DNA of 55,999 bases from Acidobacteriota bacterium. GTDB lineage: Bacteria; Acidobacteriota; Terriglobia; Bryobacterales; Bryobacteraceae. The notes below the pieces were generated by a model. That model did no database searches. It was not told the DNA's origin and was given only the letters and a program-made list of their open reading frames with translations. The translations under genes and the position numbers were made by a program. Below are positions 27,296 through 36,031 of this stretch, one piece after another; the stretch's first letter is position 1; every line of letters begins with the position of its first letter. The stretch lies in assembly GCA_018268935.1 (NCBI GenBank), contig JAFDVS010000100.1:17476-73474 (forward strand), in the 5' to 3' direction.

Positions 27296-28344
27296 ACCGT
27301 ATTCCGTGGCTCCATTCGGCTTTGGCCGACAGCATTCTGATTCTCTCGCCGGCGTTCGTGGTAACGGCCGCGGTGCTGCTGTGGCCGCGCTTCTTTACGG
27401 CGGAGAATGACGTCTCGCCACTACTGTGGCTGATGCTTGTGGTTGGCGTGGACGTCGCCCATGTTTATTCCACGCTCTACCGCACCTACTTCGACAAAGA
27501 GGAATCGGCGCGCTACCGGCAGTTGTTGATCTTCATTCCGCTCGGCTGCTGGGTTGCGGGAATTCTGCTGTACAGCCTGGGCAAATATACCTTTTGGCGA
27601 ACATTGGCGTACCTGGCAGTGTTTCATTTCGTTCGCCAGCAGTATGGTTTTCTGCGGCTGTACTCGCGCCTCGAATCGACATGCCGCATCGGGCGCATCG
27701 TGGATGGCGCGGCAGTGTACCTGGCGACGCTGTATCCGCTGGTGTACTGGCACACGCACCCGCGGTCATTCCATTGGTTTCTGGACGGCGATTTCATCCC
27801 GCTGGCTGCGCCGTGGCTGGAGCGCATCACGCTGATGTTGTATGCGGCGGCGCTTGCTGCTTACGCTTCGAAAGCGATCGTCGATGCGCGGCGAAGCGGC
27901 GTGGTGAACTGGCCCAAGCATCTGATCCTGGTTGGAACGGCGCTTTCCTGGTACACCGGCATTGTGCTTTACGATGGCGACCTCACGTTTACCGCCACGA
28001 ACGTGGTGGCGCACGGGATTCCGTACATGGGGCTCATCTGGATGTTTGAGCGGAAGAAAAGCACAGCGCTGATCTACCGGCCACTGATGGCTCCAGTCTT
28101 CACCGGATTTCTGATCGTGCTCGCGTACGTTGAAGAAGCGTTCTGGGACGTTTTGGTATGGCGCGACCATACGCAGTTCTTCTCGTGGCTTGCGTTCTTG
28201 CCGCATTTGGAAGAGAAGTCGGCATTGGCGATCGTGGTGCCGCTGCTGGCGGTGCCTCAGGCGACGCATTATGTATTGGACGGCTTCATCTGGCGGATCC
28301 GCAAGGGAGCGATCAGCGGACTCGGCCCCGTTTCACTCCCTTAG
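27292..28344 (+). CDS. Polytopic membrane protein of unknown function
   Basis: The 350-residue protein contains about eight hydrophobic helices (for example SILILSPAFVVTAAVLLW, LLIFIPLGCWVAGILLYSL, MLYAAALAAYASKAIV, LILVGTALSWYTGIVLY). Several His and aromatic residues lie near helix ends (VDVAHVYSTLYRTYFD, FHFVRQQYGFLRLYSR, VVAHGIPYMGLIW, THYVLDGFIWRIRK). I recognise the general pattern from acidobacterial and myxobacterial genomes but not a named family. It starts inside the stop of the enolase-superfamily gene (ATGA), so it is co-translated with it. Its stop overlaps that of the convergent TonB receptor gene by 4 bases. Membrane-bound desaturase-like or heme-binding roles would need the His pattern to be tested. 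Confidence 0.8.
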   Translation: MNRIPWLHSALADSILILSPAFVVTAAVLLWPRFFTAENDVSPLLWLMLVVGVDVAHVYSTLYRTYFDKEESARYRQLLIFIPLGCWVAGILLYSLGKYTFWRTLAYLAVFHFVRQQYGFLRLYSRLESTCRIGRIVDGAAVYLATLYPLVYWHTHPRSFHWFLDGDFIPLAAPWLERITLMLYAAALAAYASKAIVDARRSGVVNWPKHLILVGTALSWYTGIVLYDGDLTFTATNVVAHGIPYMGLIWMFERKKSTALIYRPLMAPVFTGFLIVLAYVEEAFWDVLVWRDHTQFFSWLAFLPHLEEKSALAIVVPLLAVPQATHYVLDGFIWRIRKGAISGLGPVSLP

Positions 28345-31300
28345 AATTCCACGCGCAGATTGAATTGAATGACACGGGGCAGTCCGCGCTGCCCCGTGAC
28401 GCGGCCGAAGTTACCGGAGGTGGGGTCCGTGTTGGGAGCCGCGAAATTGGTGTGGTTGGTAGCATTGAGCAGATCGACAGAGAACTTCGCCACCACGCCC
28501 CGTTCCGGCTTGATGGGAAACAGCCGTTCGACCTTGACATCCCAATTGCGGATGCCGTCCGATCGCAATGAATTCAGGCGTTGCGGAAAGACCCGGACGT
28601 GATATCCGCCAGGCTGCTGGGACGCACGCCCTTCAAACATGTTCTGGGGCAACGCGCCGGCGCCACGAAAAGCAAGCGAGCTGTCGAACCACTGGCGAAG
28701 GTCGCGGCTGCGCATATCGTCGCTTTTGAAAAGGGTTCCCAACTGATTCGGATCCCCGTTAAAGAAGCGGTTCCCCCAATCGGTGGCTGCGCCACTCTGG
28801 CGCTGGTAGATCCAGCTTACGTTCCAATTGCCGATGACATGGCTGAGCGGGCCATCCTTGACGAAAGCGCGGCCTTTGCCGAATGGCGTTTCCCAAACAG
28901 TGGTCCACGCCAGACGGTGCGGAAGGACACTGTTGTTGATGCGCTCCGACGGCGCGGCATCGAACTCGTTGGCATAGAAATCGGCGATGGTGCTCGAAGC
29001 GCGTGTATACATGAAGGACATGGTGATGCCCTTGGCGTAGCGTCGCTCCACCAGCACTTGCAGGTCGTGGTATCTGTTCGATCCAAGCGAATCCTTGAAG
29101 TCGATCCCATTGCGCACGCCGTTCAGTCCACTGATGTGTGGATAGGCTCGCAACAGACGGTTGCGGGCGATCACAGTGGAGGTGAACATGCCCTGGCCCG
29201 AAAGGTAATTGAACATTGTCGGGTCGGAAGTGCGCAAGGCGGAAAGGTTGCTGATGTGAAATGGATTGGGGACATTCTGGTTGAGCAGATCGTCGTTGGC
29301 CTGGCTGCGCGCATTACCCGTGGTCCAATACTGGCCGGGCAGGAAGTCGACGCGCTGGTTGACGGGGATGGAAGAGTAGGCGCCGTTGTAGGATACATCC
29401 AGTAATGTGTTGCTCATGATCTCCCGCTGCACGCCGATTCTCCAGCGTTGCTGCAGCGCGGGGCGGAAGTTCCACGGCAGAGAGGTGAAGCCGCGGCCCA
29501 CGCGAGGCATGCCGCCGAGTTTGCTTTGCAGTGGTTCGTCGAAGCGGGTTCCACCGGCACGCAGTGGAAACGGATCGTTGATTGGTGTGCGGCCAGTGGC
29601 GAGCCCCGCAGCCGCGCCCACGCCGCAGCAGAACGTGAGCCCCGCATCGGTGGTGAGCGGCGTGCCCGTGGTCTGGTTGTACCCGAATGTGTCGGGTCTC
29701 GTGTTGCTCGAATTCAGCGTATCCATGTACATCCCGAAGCCGCCACGGATCACCGTGCGGTTGTCGATCTGGTACACCGCGCCGATTTTGGGAAGGAAGA
29801 TGTGCGTGCCTTTCGTGGCCGCGTCGAAGCCGTTCGTACCCAGGTAGGCAGTGCCGCCCAGAACGGAGAATTGGCTGGCAGGCAACTGCGGAATCGGATT
29901 GCGCGCATAGGCAGCCTGTACAAGGTCCGTGATGGGCAGCTTGAGATCATAGACAAACGGAGCAGCAATGGCGCGGTTGTACCGCTCCGTGATTCCGCCC
30001 TCATGTTCGTACCGAACTCCGAGCGACAGGCGAAGCCGGTTGTTCACCCTCCAATCGTCCTGCACAAATAGAGCGCGACGCGGCGTGGAAAAGAAGGTGG
30101 AATCGTTGGTGTCGATGCCGATGGAGTTGGGCAATCCCATCATGAAGGCGGCCCAGTCATGGCCGTGGCTGCTGGCGACATTGTCAATGTTGGTCGATCG
30201 GGTGAAGCTGTTCCGCCAGGTGAATGCGCCGGAGGAACTGCCTGGCCCAAGGCCCGACCATTGGTGACGCCGCTCCTGCCATCCGTACTTGAAGGAGTGG
30301 TTGGCGCGAATCGTACTCATTTGCACGCGCAGTTCGTAGGAATTGGCGAGACTGCCGATGATCGGGAAGCCGCCCGAAACATCGGAGATGTTGTTGAAAT
30401 CGAGCGAGGGCAGAACACGATTGGCACCAGCGCGTGTTTCCAGGTAGGCGGGCAGCCCGACGTCCTTGGGCCCATAGGCCGTGCGGGTCGTATTGCGGCT
30501 CCCTTCTTCGAAGCGGCTGAGCCCCATGTTCACATCCAGGATGTTGTACGAATTCATGCTCCACAGCCAGTTCACATTGCCGCCTTTGTTGATGCGGGTA
30601 AGGCCGTTCGAATGCAAGCCACGCTTGGTTTCATAGGTCCAGTCGTATTCGTCGGCCAGACGGTCGTTCCACTGCCATCGCGCGTTGACCCGATGGTGAT
30701 CGTTGATCACGTAGTCGTACCGGTTGATGATCGAATTGAACTTTTCATCTTTCGGCATGGCGAATGCCAGGTAGTTATTCAACTGCTCCGGAGTGACCAG
30801 CCCGGCGACGTTATTCGGATTGGGAAACAGCGGCGTGTAGAACTGATACATCGGGTTGAGGACGGGGACTCCCCGGTTCCCGGGGAATGGTGTGCGAACC
30901 ACGTTGTTGCCCTCGCGCCGGGCCGTGCGTGGATCGTAGATAGTGAACCGCCGTGCACCATCGGGAGCACTCAGCAGTTCGGAGAAATCGCCCTGGCGCA
31001 TGGCCAGTGTGGGTACAGTGCGATTCAGTTGCCCGTCGGTGGTTTCCGCTTTCGACTGGCGAATCCCGTTCCAGGTGATGGTCCAGAACAGCTTGTCCTT
31101 GCCATTGAAGATCTTCGGCAGATAAACCGGGCCGCTCGCCATGATGCCGTAATTGTTGGAACGCCCGGTGGCCTGCTTTTGCGTGCTGGGGGAAATGCGT
31201 CCGGCGGCGACGGCGGCGTTCCAGTTCTCGCGCGCGAAATGGCCGGTGGCGTTCCAGCGTTGCTGCCAGTGTTGATTGAAGATGGAGCCGCTCAGCTTGT

Positions 31301-32033
31301 TGGAACCGGAGCGCGAGCTGACGTTGATCGCCGCGCCGGAGGTGAAGCCTTGGCTGGCATCGAAGTTCGATGTTTCCAGCTTGAACTCGGTGATGGAGTC
31401 GGCTGGAGGCACGTACCCCACGCGGCGACCCGTGCCGGTGACGGTCATGCCGTCGATGGTGTATTCGTTCTGGCCGACGCCTCCCATCGTGTTGAAGGAA
31501 GATGTCCCAGCGTTATCGAACGGGCGGCGGTATTCGGGCTGGCCGGTCCACTGCATCCCGGGGGCCAGCGCCGTGAGCGCGAACGGGTTCAAGTCGGAGA
31601 AAGGCAGATTGATCAGTTCGCGCTGGTCCAGGACGCGTCCTCCACTGGCCGTTGTTGTTTCGAGCAGTGGAGCCGCGGCAGTGACCTCGATGGTTTCGGC
31701 GACTTGGCCGATGTCGAGAGTGAGGTCGATTTCCAGACGGCTGCCGACGTTCACGGTAAGGCCGGAACGAAGCAGCTTCTTGAATCCCGATGCTTCCACG
31801 GCGACGGCATAGGTGGAAGGTTCGAGGAAGTTCACTTCGTAATAGCCAGTGTCGTTGGTGACGACGCGGCGCGTTTCATTGGTGGCGGTGTTGGTGATGG
31901 CGACTCGGGCGCCGGCGATCACCGCGTTCTGCGTATCCCTGACCCGTCCGGTGATTGCGCCGCGTGACTCCTGGCCGGAGGCAACGGCGGGCAGGCAGGC
32001 AATGACTAGTAGCCGGCAAAATGAAATAGACAT
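28341..32033 (-). CDS. TonB-dependent receptor, Oar-like (tandem paralog B)
   Basis: The 1230-residue protein has a leader (SFCRLLVIACLPAVASGQ), a CarboxypepD_reg-like domain (GAITGRVRDTQNAVIAGARV; YYEVNFLEPSTYAVAVEASG), a plug (NEYTIDGMTVTGTGRRVGYV; SAAINVSSRSGSN-like segment) and a barrel ending VIQFNLRVEF. It is nearly identical, by eye over almost its full length, to the receptor encoded just upstream at 32215-35910. Differences concentrate in short loops and near residues 680-800 and 950-1000. The two genes are separated by 181 bases that include a terminator, so this gene probably has its own promoter. The pair is read as a tandem duplication with substrate divergence. The gene ends head-to-head with the membrane-protein gene. 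Confidence 0.93.
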   Translation of the reverse strand: MSISFCRLLVIACLPAVASGQESRGAITGRVRDTQNAVIAGARVAITNTATNETRRVVTNDTGYYEVNFLEPSTYAVAVEASGFKKLLRSGLTVNVGSRLEIDLTLDIGQVAETIEVTAAAPLLETTTASGGRVLDQRELINLPFSDLNPFALTALAPGMQWTGQPEYRRPFDNAGTSSFNTMGGVGQNEYTIDGMTVTGTGRRVGYVPPADSITEFKLETSNFDASQGFTSGAAINVSSRSGSNKLSGSIFNQHWQQRWNATGHFARENWNAAVAAGRISPSTQKQATGRSNNYGIMASGPVYLPKIFNGKDKLFWTITWNGIRQSKAETTDGQLNRTVPTLAMRQGDFSELLSAPDGARRFTIYDPRTARREGNNVVRTPFPGNRGVPVLNPMYQFYTPLFPNPNNVAGLVTPEQLNNYLAFAMPKDEKFNSIINRYDYVINDHHRVNARWQWNDRLADEYDWTYETKRGLHSNGLTRINKGGNVNWLWSMNSYNILDVNMGLSRFEEGSRNTTRTAYGPKDVGLPAYLETRAGANRVLPSLDFNNISDVSGGFPIIGSLANSYELRVQMSTIRANHSFKYGWQERRHQWSGLGPGSSSGAFTWRNSFTRSTNIDNVASSHGHDWAAFMMGLPNSIGIDTNDSTFFSTPRRALFVQDDWRVNNRLRLSLGVRYEHEGGITERYNRAIAAPFVYDLKLPITDLVQAAYARNPIPQLPASQFSVLGGTAYLGTNGFDAATKGTHIFLPKIGAVYQIDNRTVIRGGFGMYMDTLNSSNTRPDTFGYNQTTGTPLTTDAGLTFCCGVGAAAGLATGRTPINDPFPLRAGGTRFDEPLQSKLGGMPRVGRGFTSLPWNFRPALQQRWRIGVQREIMSNTLLDVSYNGAYSSIPVNQRVDFLPGQYWTTGNARSQANDDLLNQNVPNPFHISNLSALRTSDPTMFNYLSGQGMFTSTVIARNRLLRAYPHISGLNGVRNGIDFKDSLGSNRYHDLQVLVERRYAKGITMSFMYTRASSTIADFYANEFDAAPSERINNSVLPHRLAWTTVWETPFGKGRAFVKDGPLSHVIGNWNVSWIYQRQSGAATDWGNRFFNGDPNQLGTLFKSDDMRSRDLRQWFDSSLAFRGAGALPQNMFEGRASQQPGGYHVRVFPQRLNSLRSDGIRNWDVKVERLFPIKPERGVVAKFSVDLLNATNHTNFAAPNTDPTSGNFGRVTGQRGLPRVIQFNLRVEF

Positions 32034-32140
32034 GACAAGGATCCCCGTGATTGGCGTTACGACGCGCTCCCCTTATACACAACCAACGGATGTGTTTATC
32101 CGAATCAGAATATACCGGCGGGGATCGAAATGGGAGAGCT

Positions 32141-32194
32141 TTAAACGAAAGAGCCGAGCCGCCCACCGAAAGATTGGTGGAAACGGCCCGGCTC
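32141..32194 (-). terminator. Rho-independent-type terminator after receptor gene 32215-35910
   Basis: Reading the minus strand after the stop at 32215, the sequence forms a long stem: GAGCCGGGCCG...CCACC pairs with GGTGG...CGGCTCGGCTC (32194-32151). The loop is short and a T-rich tail TTTCGTTT follows (32150-32143). Stem strength and tail fit an intrinsic terminator between the two tandem receptor genes. Confidence 0.7.
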
Positions 32195-32214
32195 AGGAAG
32201 GTAGCGGGGTGTGC

Positions 32215-35200
32215 CTAGAACTCGACGCGCAGGTTGAACTGGATCACGCGAGGCAATCCGCGCTGGCCAGTGACGCGGCCGAAGTTACCAGACGTCGGAT
32301 CGGTGTTAGGCGATGCGAAGTTGGTGTGATTGGTGGCGTTGAGCATATCGACGGAGAACTTCGCCACCACGCCGCGCTCGGGCTTGATGGGGAAGAGACG
32401 CTCGATCTTCACGTCCCAGTTGCGGATGCCGTCGGCGCGCAGCGCGTTGATGCGGGCCGGGAAGACACGGACGTGATAGCCACCGGGCTGGTTTGCGGCA
32501 CGGCCTTCGAACATGTTCTGGGGCAGTGCGCCCGTGCCGCGGAAGGCGAGGGAACTGTCGAACCACTGGCGGATATCGCGGCTGCGCATATCGTCACTCT
32601 TAAAGAGCGGCTCCAACTGGTTCGGATCGCCGTTGTAGAAGCGATTGCCCCAGTCCGTGGCCGGTCCGCTCTGAGCCTGGTAGATCCAGCTCAGGTTCCA
32701 GTTACCCACCACGTGGCTGAGCGGGCCATCCTTGACGAAGGCGCGGCCTTTACCGAAGGGGGTTTCCCAGACCGTGGTCCAGGCCATGCGGTGCGGCAGC
32801 ACGTTGTTATTGATGCGCTCAGTGGGAGCGGCATCGAACTCGTTGGCGTAAAAATCGGCGACGTTGCTGGTGGCGCGGGTGTACATCAAAGACATGGTGA
32901 TGCCCTTGGCGTAACGGCGCTCCACGAGGACTTGCAGGTCGTGATACTTGTTGTAGCCGAGCGAATCCTTGAAGTCGACGCCGTTGCGCAAGCCGCTCAC
33001 GTTGTTCATCTGCGAATAGGGGCGCAGCAGGCGGTTACGGGCGATGACCGTGGAAGTAAACATTCCCTGGCCGGCCAGGTAGTTGTACAAGGTGGCGTCG
33101 GAGGTGCGGAGGGCCGTGAGATTGTTGATGTTGTAAGGATTCGTGACGTTGGCGTTGAGGAAGTCATCCTGGGCCTGATTGCGCGCGTTCCCGGTAGTCC
33201 AGTACTGGCCGGGAAGGAAGTCGATGCGCTGGTTGACCGGGATGGAGGAATAGGCGCCATTGTAGGAGACATCGAGCAGCGTATTGGCCATGATTTCCCG
33301 CTGGACGCCGATTCTCCAACGCTGTTGGAGGGCAGGACGGAAATTATACGGCAACGAGCTGAATCCGCGGCCGACGCGAGGCATGCCTGCGAGTTTGCTT
33401 TGCAGCGGCTCGTCGAAGCGCGTACCATCGGCGCGCACGGGGAACGGATTGTTCACCGGGGTGCGTCCGGTGGCCAGGCCTGAGGCGCCGCCCACACCGC
33501 AGCAGAACGTGAGACCGGCATCGGTGGTGAGCGGAGTGCTGGTGCTCTGGTTATAGCCGAAGGAATCGGGGCGGGTGTTGCTGGAATTGAGGGTGTCCAT
33601 GTACATTCCGTAACCGCCGCGAATGACCGTTTTGTTGTCGATGGAGTAGACCAGCCCGAACTTCGGAAGGAAGATGTGGGTTCCCTTGGTAGCGGCGTCG
33701 TAGCCGTTGGAGCCCAGGTAGGCCGTGCCGCCGACAACGGCGAACTGCGAAGCCGGCATTTCGGCGATCGGGTTGCGTGCGTAGGCAGCCTGCACCAGAT
33801 CTGTAATCGGCAGCTTCATATCGAACACGAACGGCGCCGCGATGGCGCGGTTGTAACGCTCGGTGATGCCGCCTTCACGCTCATAGCGGAGGCCGAGGGA
33901 AAGGCGCAGCTTGTTGTTGACGCGCCAGTCGTCCTGGAAGAACAAGGCGCGGCGCGGCGTGGAGAAGTAGCCGGTATCGTTGGTGTCGATGGCAATGCCG
34001 GTGGGCAAACCCATCATGAAGGTGGCCCAATCGTGCCCGTGGTTGCTGGCCACGTTGTCGATGTTGGTGGAGCGGGTGAAGCTGTTGCGGAAGGTGAAGG
34101 CGCCGGCGGAGCTGCCGGGCCCGAGCTGCGCCCACTGATGACGCCGTTCCTGCCAACCATATTTGAAGGAATGGTTCCCTTTGATGGTGGTCATGTTGGC
34201 GCGCAGTTCGTAGGCGTTGGCGATGTTGCCGATGACCGGATAGCCGCCGGAAACGTCGGAGATGTTGTTGAAGTCGAGCGAGGGCAACACACGATTGGCC
34301 CCGGCGCGCGCTTCGAGGTAATCGGGCAGACCGACGTCCTTCGGGCCGAAGGCGGTACGCGTCGTGTTGCGGCTGCCTTCCTCAAACCGGCTCAACCCCA
34401 TATTCACATCGAGGATGTTGGTGGAGTTCATGCTCCACAGCCAGTTGACATTGCCGCCCTTGTTGATGCGAGTGAGACCGTTCGAGTGGAGGCCGCGCTT
34501 GGTTTCGTAGGTCCAGTCGTATTCGTCGGCAAGACGGTCATTCCACTGCCAGCGGGCATTCACGCGATGGTGGTCGCTGATGACATAGTCATAGCGGTTA
34601 ATGATGGAGTTGAATTTTTCGTCCTTCGGCATGGCGAAGGCAAGGTAATTGTTCAACTGCTCGGGAGTGACCAGGCCGGGCACATTGTTCGGATTCGGAT
34701 ACAGGGCCGAATAGAACTGATACATCGGGTTCAGCACCGGGATGCCCTTGTTGCCGGGAAACGGAGTACGAACCACGTTGTTGCCTTCGGTGCGGGCCGA
34801 GCGTGGGTCATAGATGGTGAAGTTACGGGCACCGTTGGGGGCATTGAGAAGTTCGGAGAAATCGCCCTGGCGCATTGCCAGCGTGGGAACCGTGCGGTTC
34901 AACTCGCCGTCCGTTGTTTCCGCCTTGGACTGGCGGATGCCGTTCCAGGTGAACGTCCAGAACAGCTTGTCTTTCCCATTGAAGATTTTCGGAAGGTAGA
35001 CAGGGCCACTGGCCATGAAACCGTAGTTATTAGAGCGCCCGGTGGCCTGTTTCTGCGTATCGGGGGAGATACGTCCGGCGGCGACGGCTGCGTTCCAGTT
35101 CTCACGGGCGAAGTGTCCGGTTGCATTCCAGCGCTGTTGCCAGTGCTGATTGAAGACCGAACCGCTGAGCTTGTTCGAGCCCGAACGCGAGCTGACGTTG

Positions 35201-35910
35201 ATCGCGGCACCGGAGGTGAAGCCCTGGCTGGCGTCGAAGTTCGATGTTTCCAGCTTGAACTCGGTGATGGAATCGGAGGGAGGCACGTAGCCCACACGGC
35301 GTCCGGTGCCGGTGACGGTCATGCCGTCGATGGTGTACTCGTTCTGGCCGACTCCGCCCATCGTATTGAAAGAGGAGGTACCGCCGTTATCGAAGGGGCG
35401 GCGGTATTCGGGTTGCCCGGTCCACTGCATGCCGGGAGCAAGGGCGGTGAGGGCGAAGGGATTCAAGTCGGAGAACGGAAGGTTGATCAATTCGCGCTGG
35501 TCCAGCACGCGGCCACCGCTGGCGGTGGTGGTTTCGAGCAGCGGAGCATCGGCTTTCACCTCGATGGTTTCGGCCACCTGGCCGATGTCGAGCGTGAGGT
35601 CGATCTCCAGGCGGCTGCCGACATTCACGCTGAGGCCGGAACGGAGCAGCTTCTTGAATCCGGAGGCTTCGACGGCCACGGAATAGGTAGAAGGTTCGAG
35701 GAAATTGACCTCGTAATAGCCGGTGTCATTGGTGACTACGCGGCGGGTTTCATTGGTTGCGGTGTTGGTGACGGCAATCTTGGCTCCGGCAATGACTGCG
35801 CTCTGAGCGTCTCTTACCGTACCGGTAATGGCTCCGCGCGATTCCTGAGCAAAGACTGACGCGGGAAGAAGCGATAGGCAAACAGCTATCGAACAAGTCA
35901 GCTTAGACAT
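32215..35910 (-). CDS. TonB-dependent receptor, Oar-like (tandem paralog A)
   Basis: The 1231-residue protein starts at ATG 35910, preceded by AGGGGAT at the same spacing as GGGGAT in its paralog; the frame is open 12 codons further upstream but that part lacks a leader. The leader is LTCSIAVCLSLLPASVFAQ. A carboxypeptidase-regulatory-like domain (GAITGTVRDAQSAVIAGAKI), a plug (NEYTIDGMTVTGTG) and a barrel ending VIQFNLRVEF follow. A double Cys in the barrel (LTFCCGVGGASG) is shared with the paralog and may form a vicinal disulfide in an external loop. The ligand is unknown; no transporter or hydrolase gene is adjacent. The MFS gene lies divergently upstream. Confidence 0.93.
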   Translation of the reverse strand: MSKLTCSIAVCLSLLPASVFAQESRGAITGTVRDAQSAVIAGAKIAVTNTATNETRRVVTNDTGYYEVNFLEPSTYSVAVEASGFKKLLRSGLSVNVGSRLEIDLTLDIGQVAETIEVKADAPLLETTTASGGRVLDQRELINLPFSDLNPFALTALAPGMQWTGQPEYRRPFDNGGTSSFNTMGGVGQNEYTIDGMTVTGTGRRVGYVPPSDSITEFKLETSNFDASQGFTSGAAINVSSRSGSNKLSGSVFNQHWQQRWNATGHFARENWNAAVAAGRISPDTQKQATGRSNNYGFMASGPVYLPKIFNGKDKLFWTFTWNGIRQSKAETTDGELNRTVPTLAMRQGDFSELLNAPNGARNFTIYDPRSARTEGNNVVRTPFPGNKGIPVLNPMYQFYSALYPNPNNVPGLVTPEQLNNYLAFAMPKDEKFNSIINRYDYVISDHHRVNARWQWNDRLADEYDWTYETKRGLHSNGLTRINKGGNVNWLWSMNSTNILDVNMGLSRFEEGSRNTTRTAFGPKDVGLPDYLEARAGANRVLPSLDFNNISDVSGGYPVIGNIANAYELRANMTTIKGNHSFKYGWQERRHQWAQLGPGSSAGAFTFRNSFTRSTNIDNVASNHGHDWATFMMGLPTGIAIDTNDTGYFSTPRRALFFQDDWRVNNKLRLSLGLRYEREGGITERYNRAIAAPFVFDMKLPITDLVQAAYARNPIAEMPASQFAVVGGTAYLGSNGYDAATKGTHIFLPKFGLVYSIDNKTVIRGGYGMYMDTLNSSNTRPDSFGYNQSTSTPLTTDAGLTFCCGVGGASGLATGRTPVNNPFPVRADGTRFDEPLQSKLAGMPRVGRGFSSLPYNFRPALQQRWRIGVQREIMANTLLDVSYNGAYSSIPVNQRIDFLPGQYWTTGNARNQAQDDFLNANVTNPYNINNLTALRTSDATLYNYLAGQGMFTSTVIARNRLLRPYSQMNNVSGLRNGVDFKDSLGYNKYHDLQVLVERRYAKGITMSLMYTRATSNVADFYANEFDAAPTERINNNVLPHRMAWTTVWETPFGKGRAFVKDGPLSHVVGNWNLSWIYQAQSGPATDWGNRFYNGDPNQLEPLFKSDDMRSRDIRQWFDSSLAFRGTGALPQNMFEGRAANQPGGYHVRVFPARINALRADGIRNWDVKIERLFPIKPERGVVAKFSVDMLNATNHTNFASPNTDPTSGNFGRVTGQRGLPRVIQFNLRVEF

Positions 35911-36031
35911 GTCGTAGATCCCCTGAATAAATGCCTCCCAGGCCAACGAGACAGCGAACCTGAAGAGGACTTGATCGGATTTAGGATAGCATCAGCCAGC
36001 GCCGGTGGAAAGATATGGTATAAAGACCCGT

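Larger units (their letters stand above)
28341..35910 (-). repeat. Tandem duplication of a 3.7-kb TonB receptor gene
   Basis: The genes at 28341-32033 and 32215-35910 are direct repeats of about 3.7 kb in the same orientation. Their proteins align without large gaps (1230 and 1231 residues) and share long identical runs, for example around NLPFSDLNPFALTALAPGMQ and the FCCGVG loop. The intergenic DNA is not obviously repeated. The event is old enough for many silent and some replacement changes. Confidence 0.85.

Noticed and set aside
33676..35859. Long open frame on the plus strand (727 codons) opposite the TonB receptor at 32215
   Set aside because: The reverse strand encodes a full, well-conserved receptor. 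The antisense product is repetitive in Gly, Val and Ala, and a similar frame occurs opposite the paralog gene because the DNA is duplicated.
28341..35910. Assembly duplication instead of a real tandem gene pair
   Set aside because: The copies differ at many scattered positions, including silent changes and loop residues, and the flanking DNA is different, so a copied assembly segment is unlikely.
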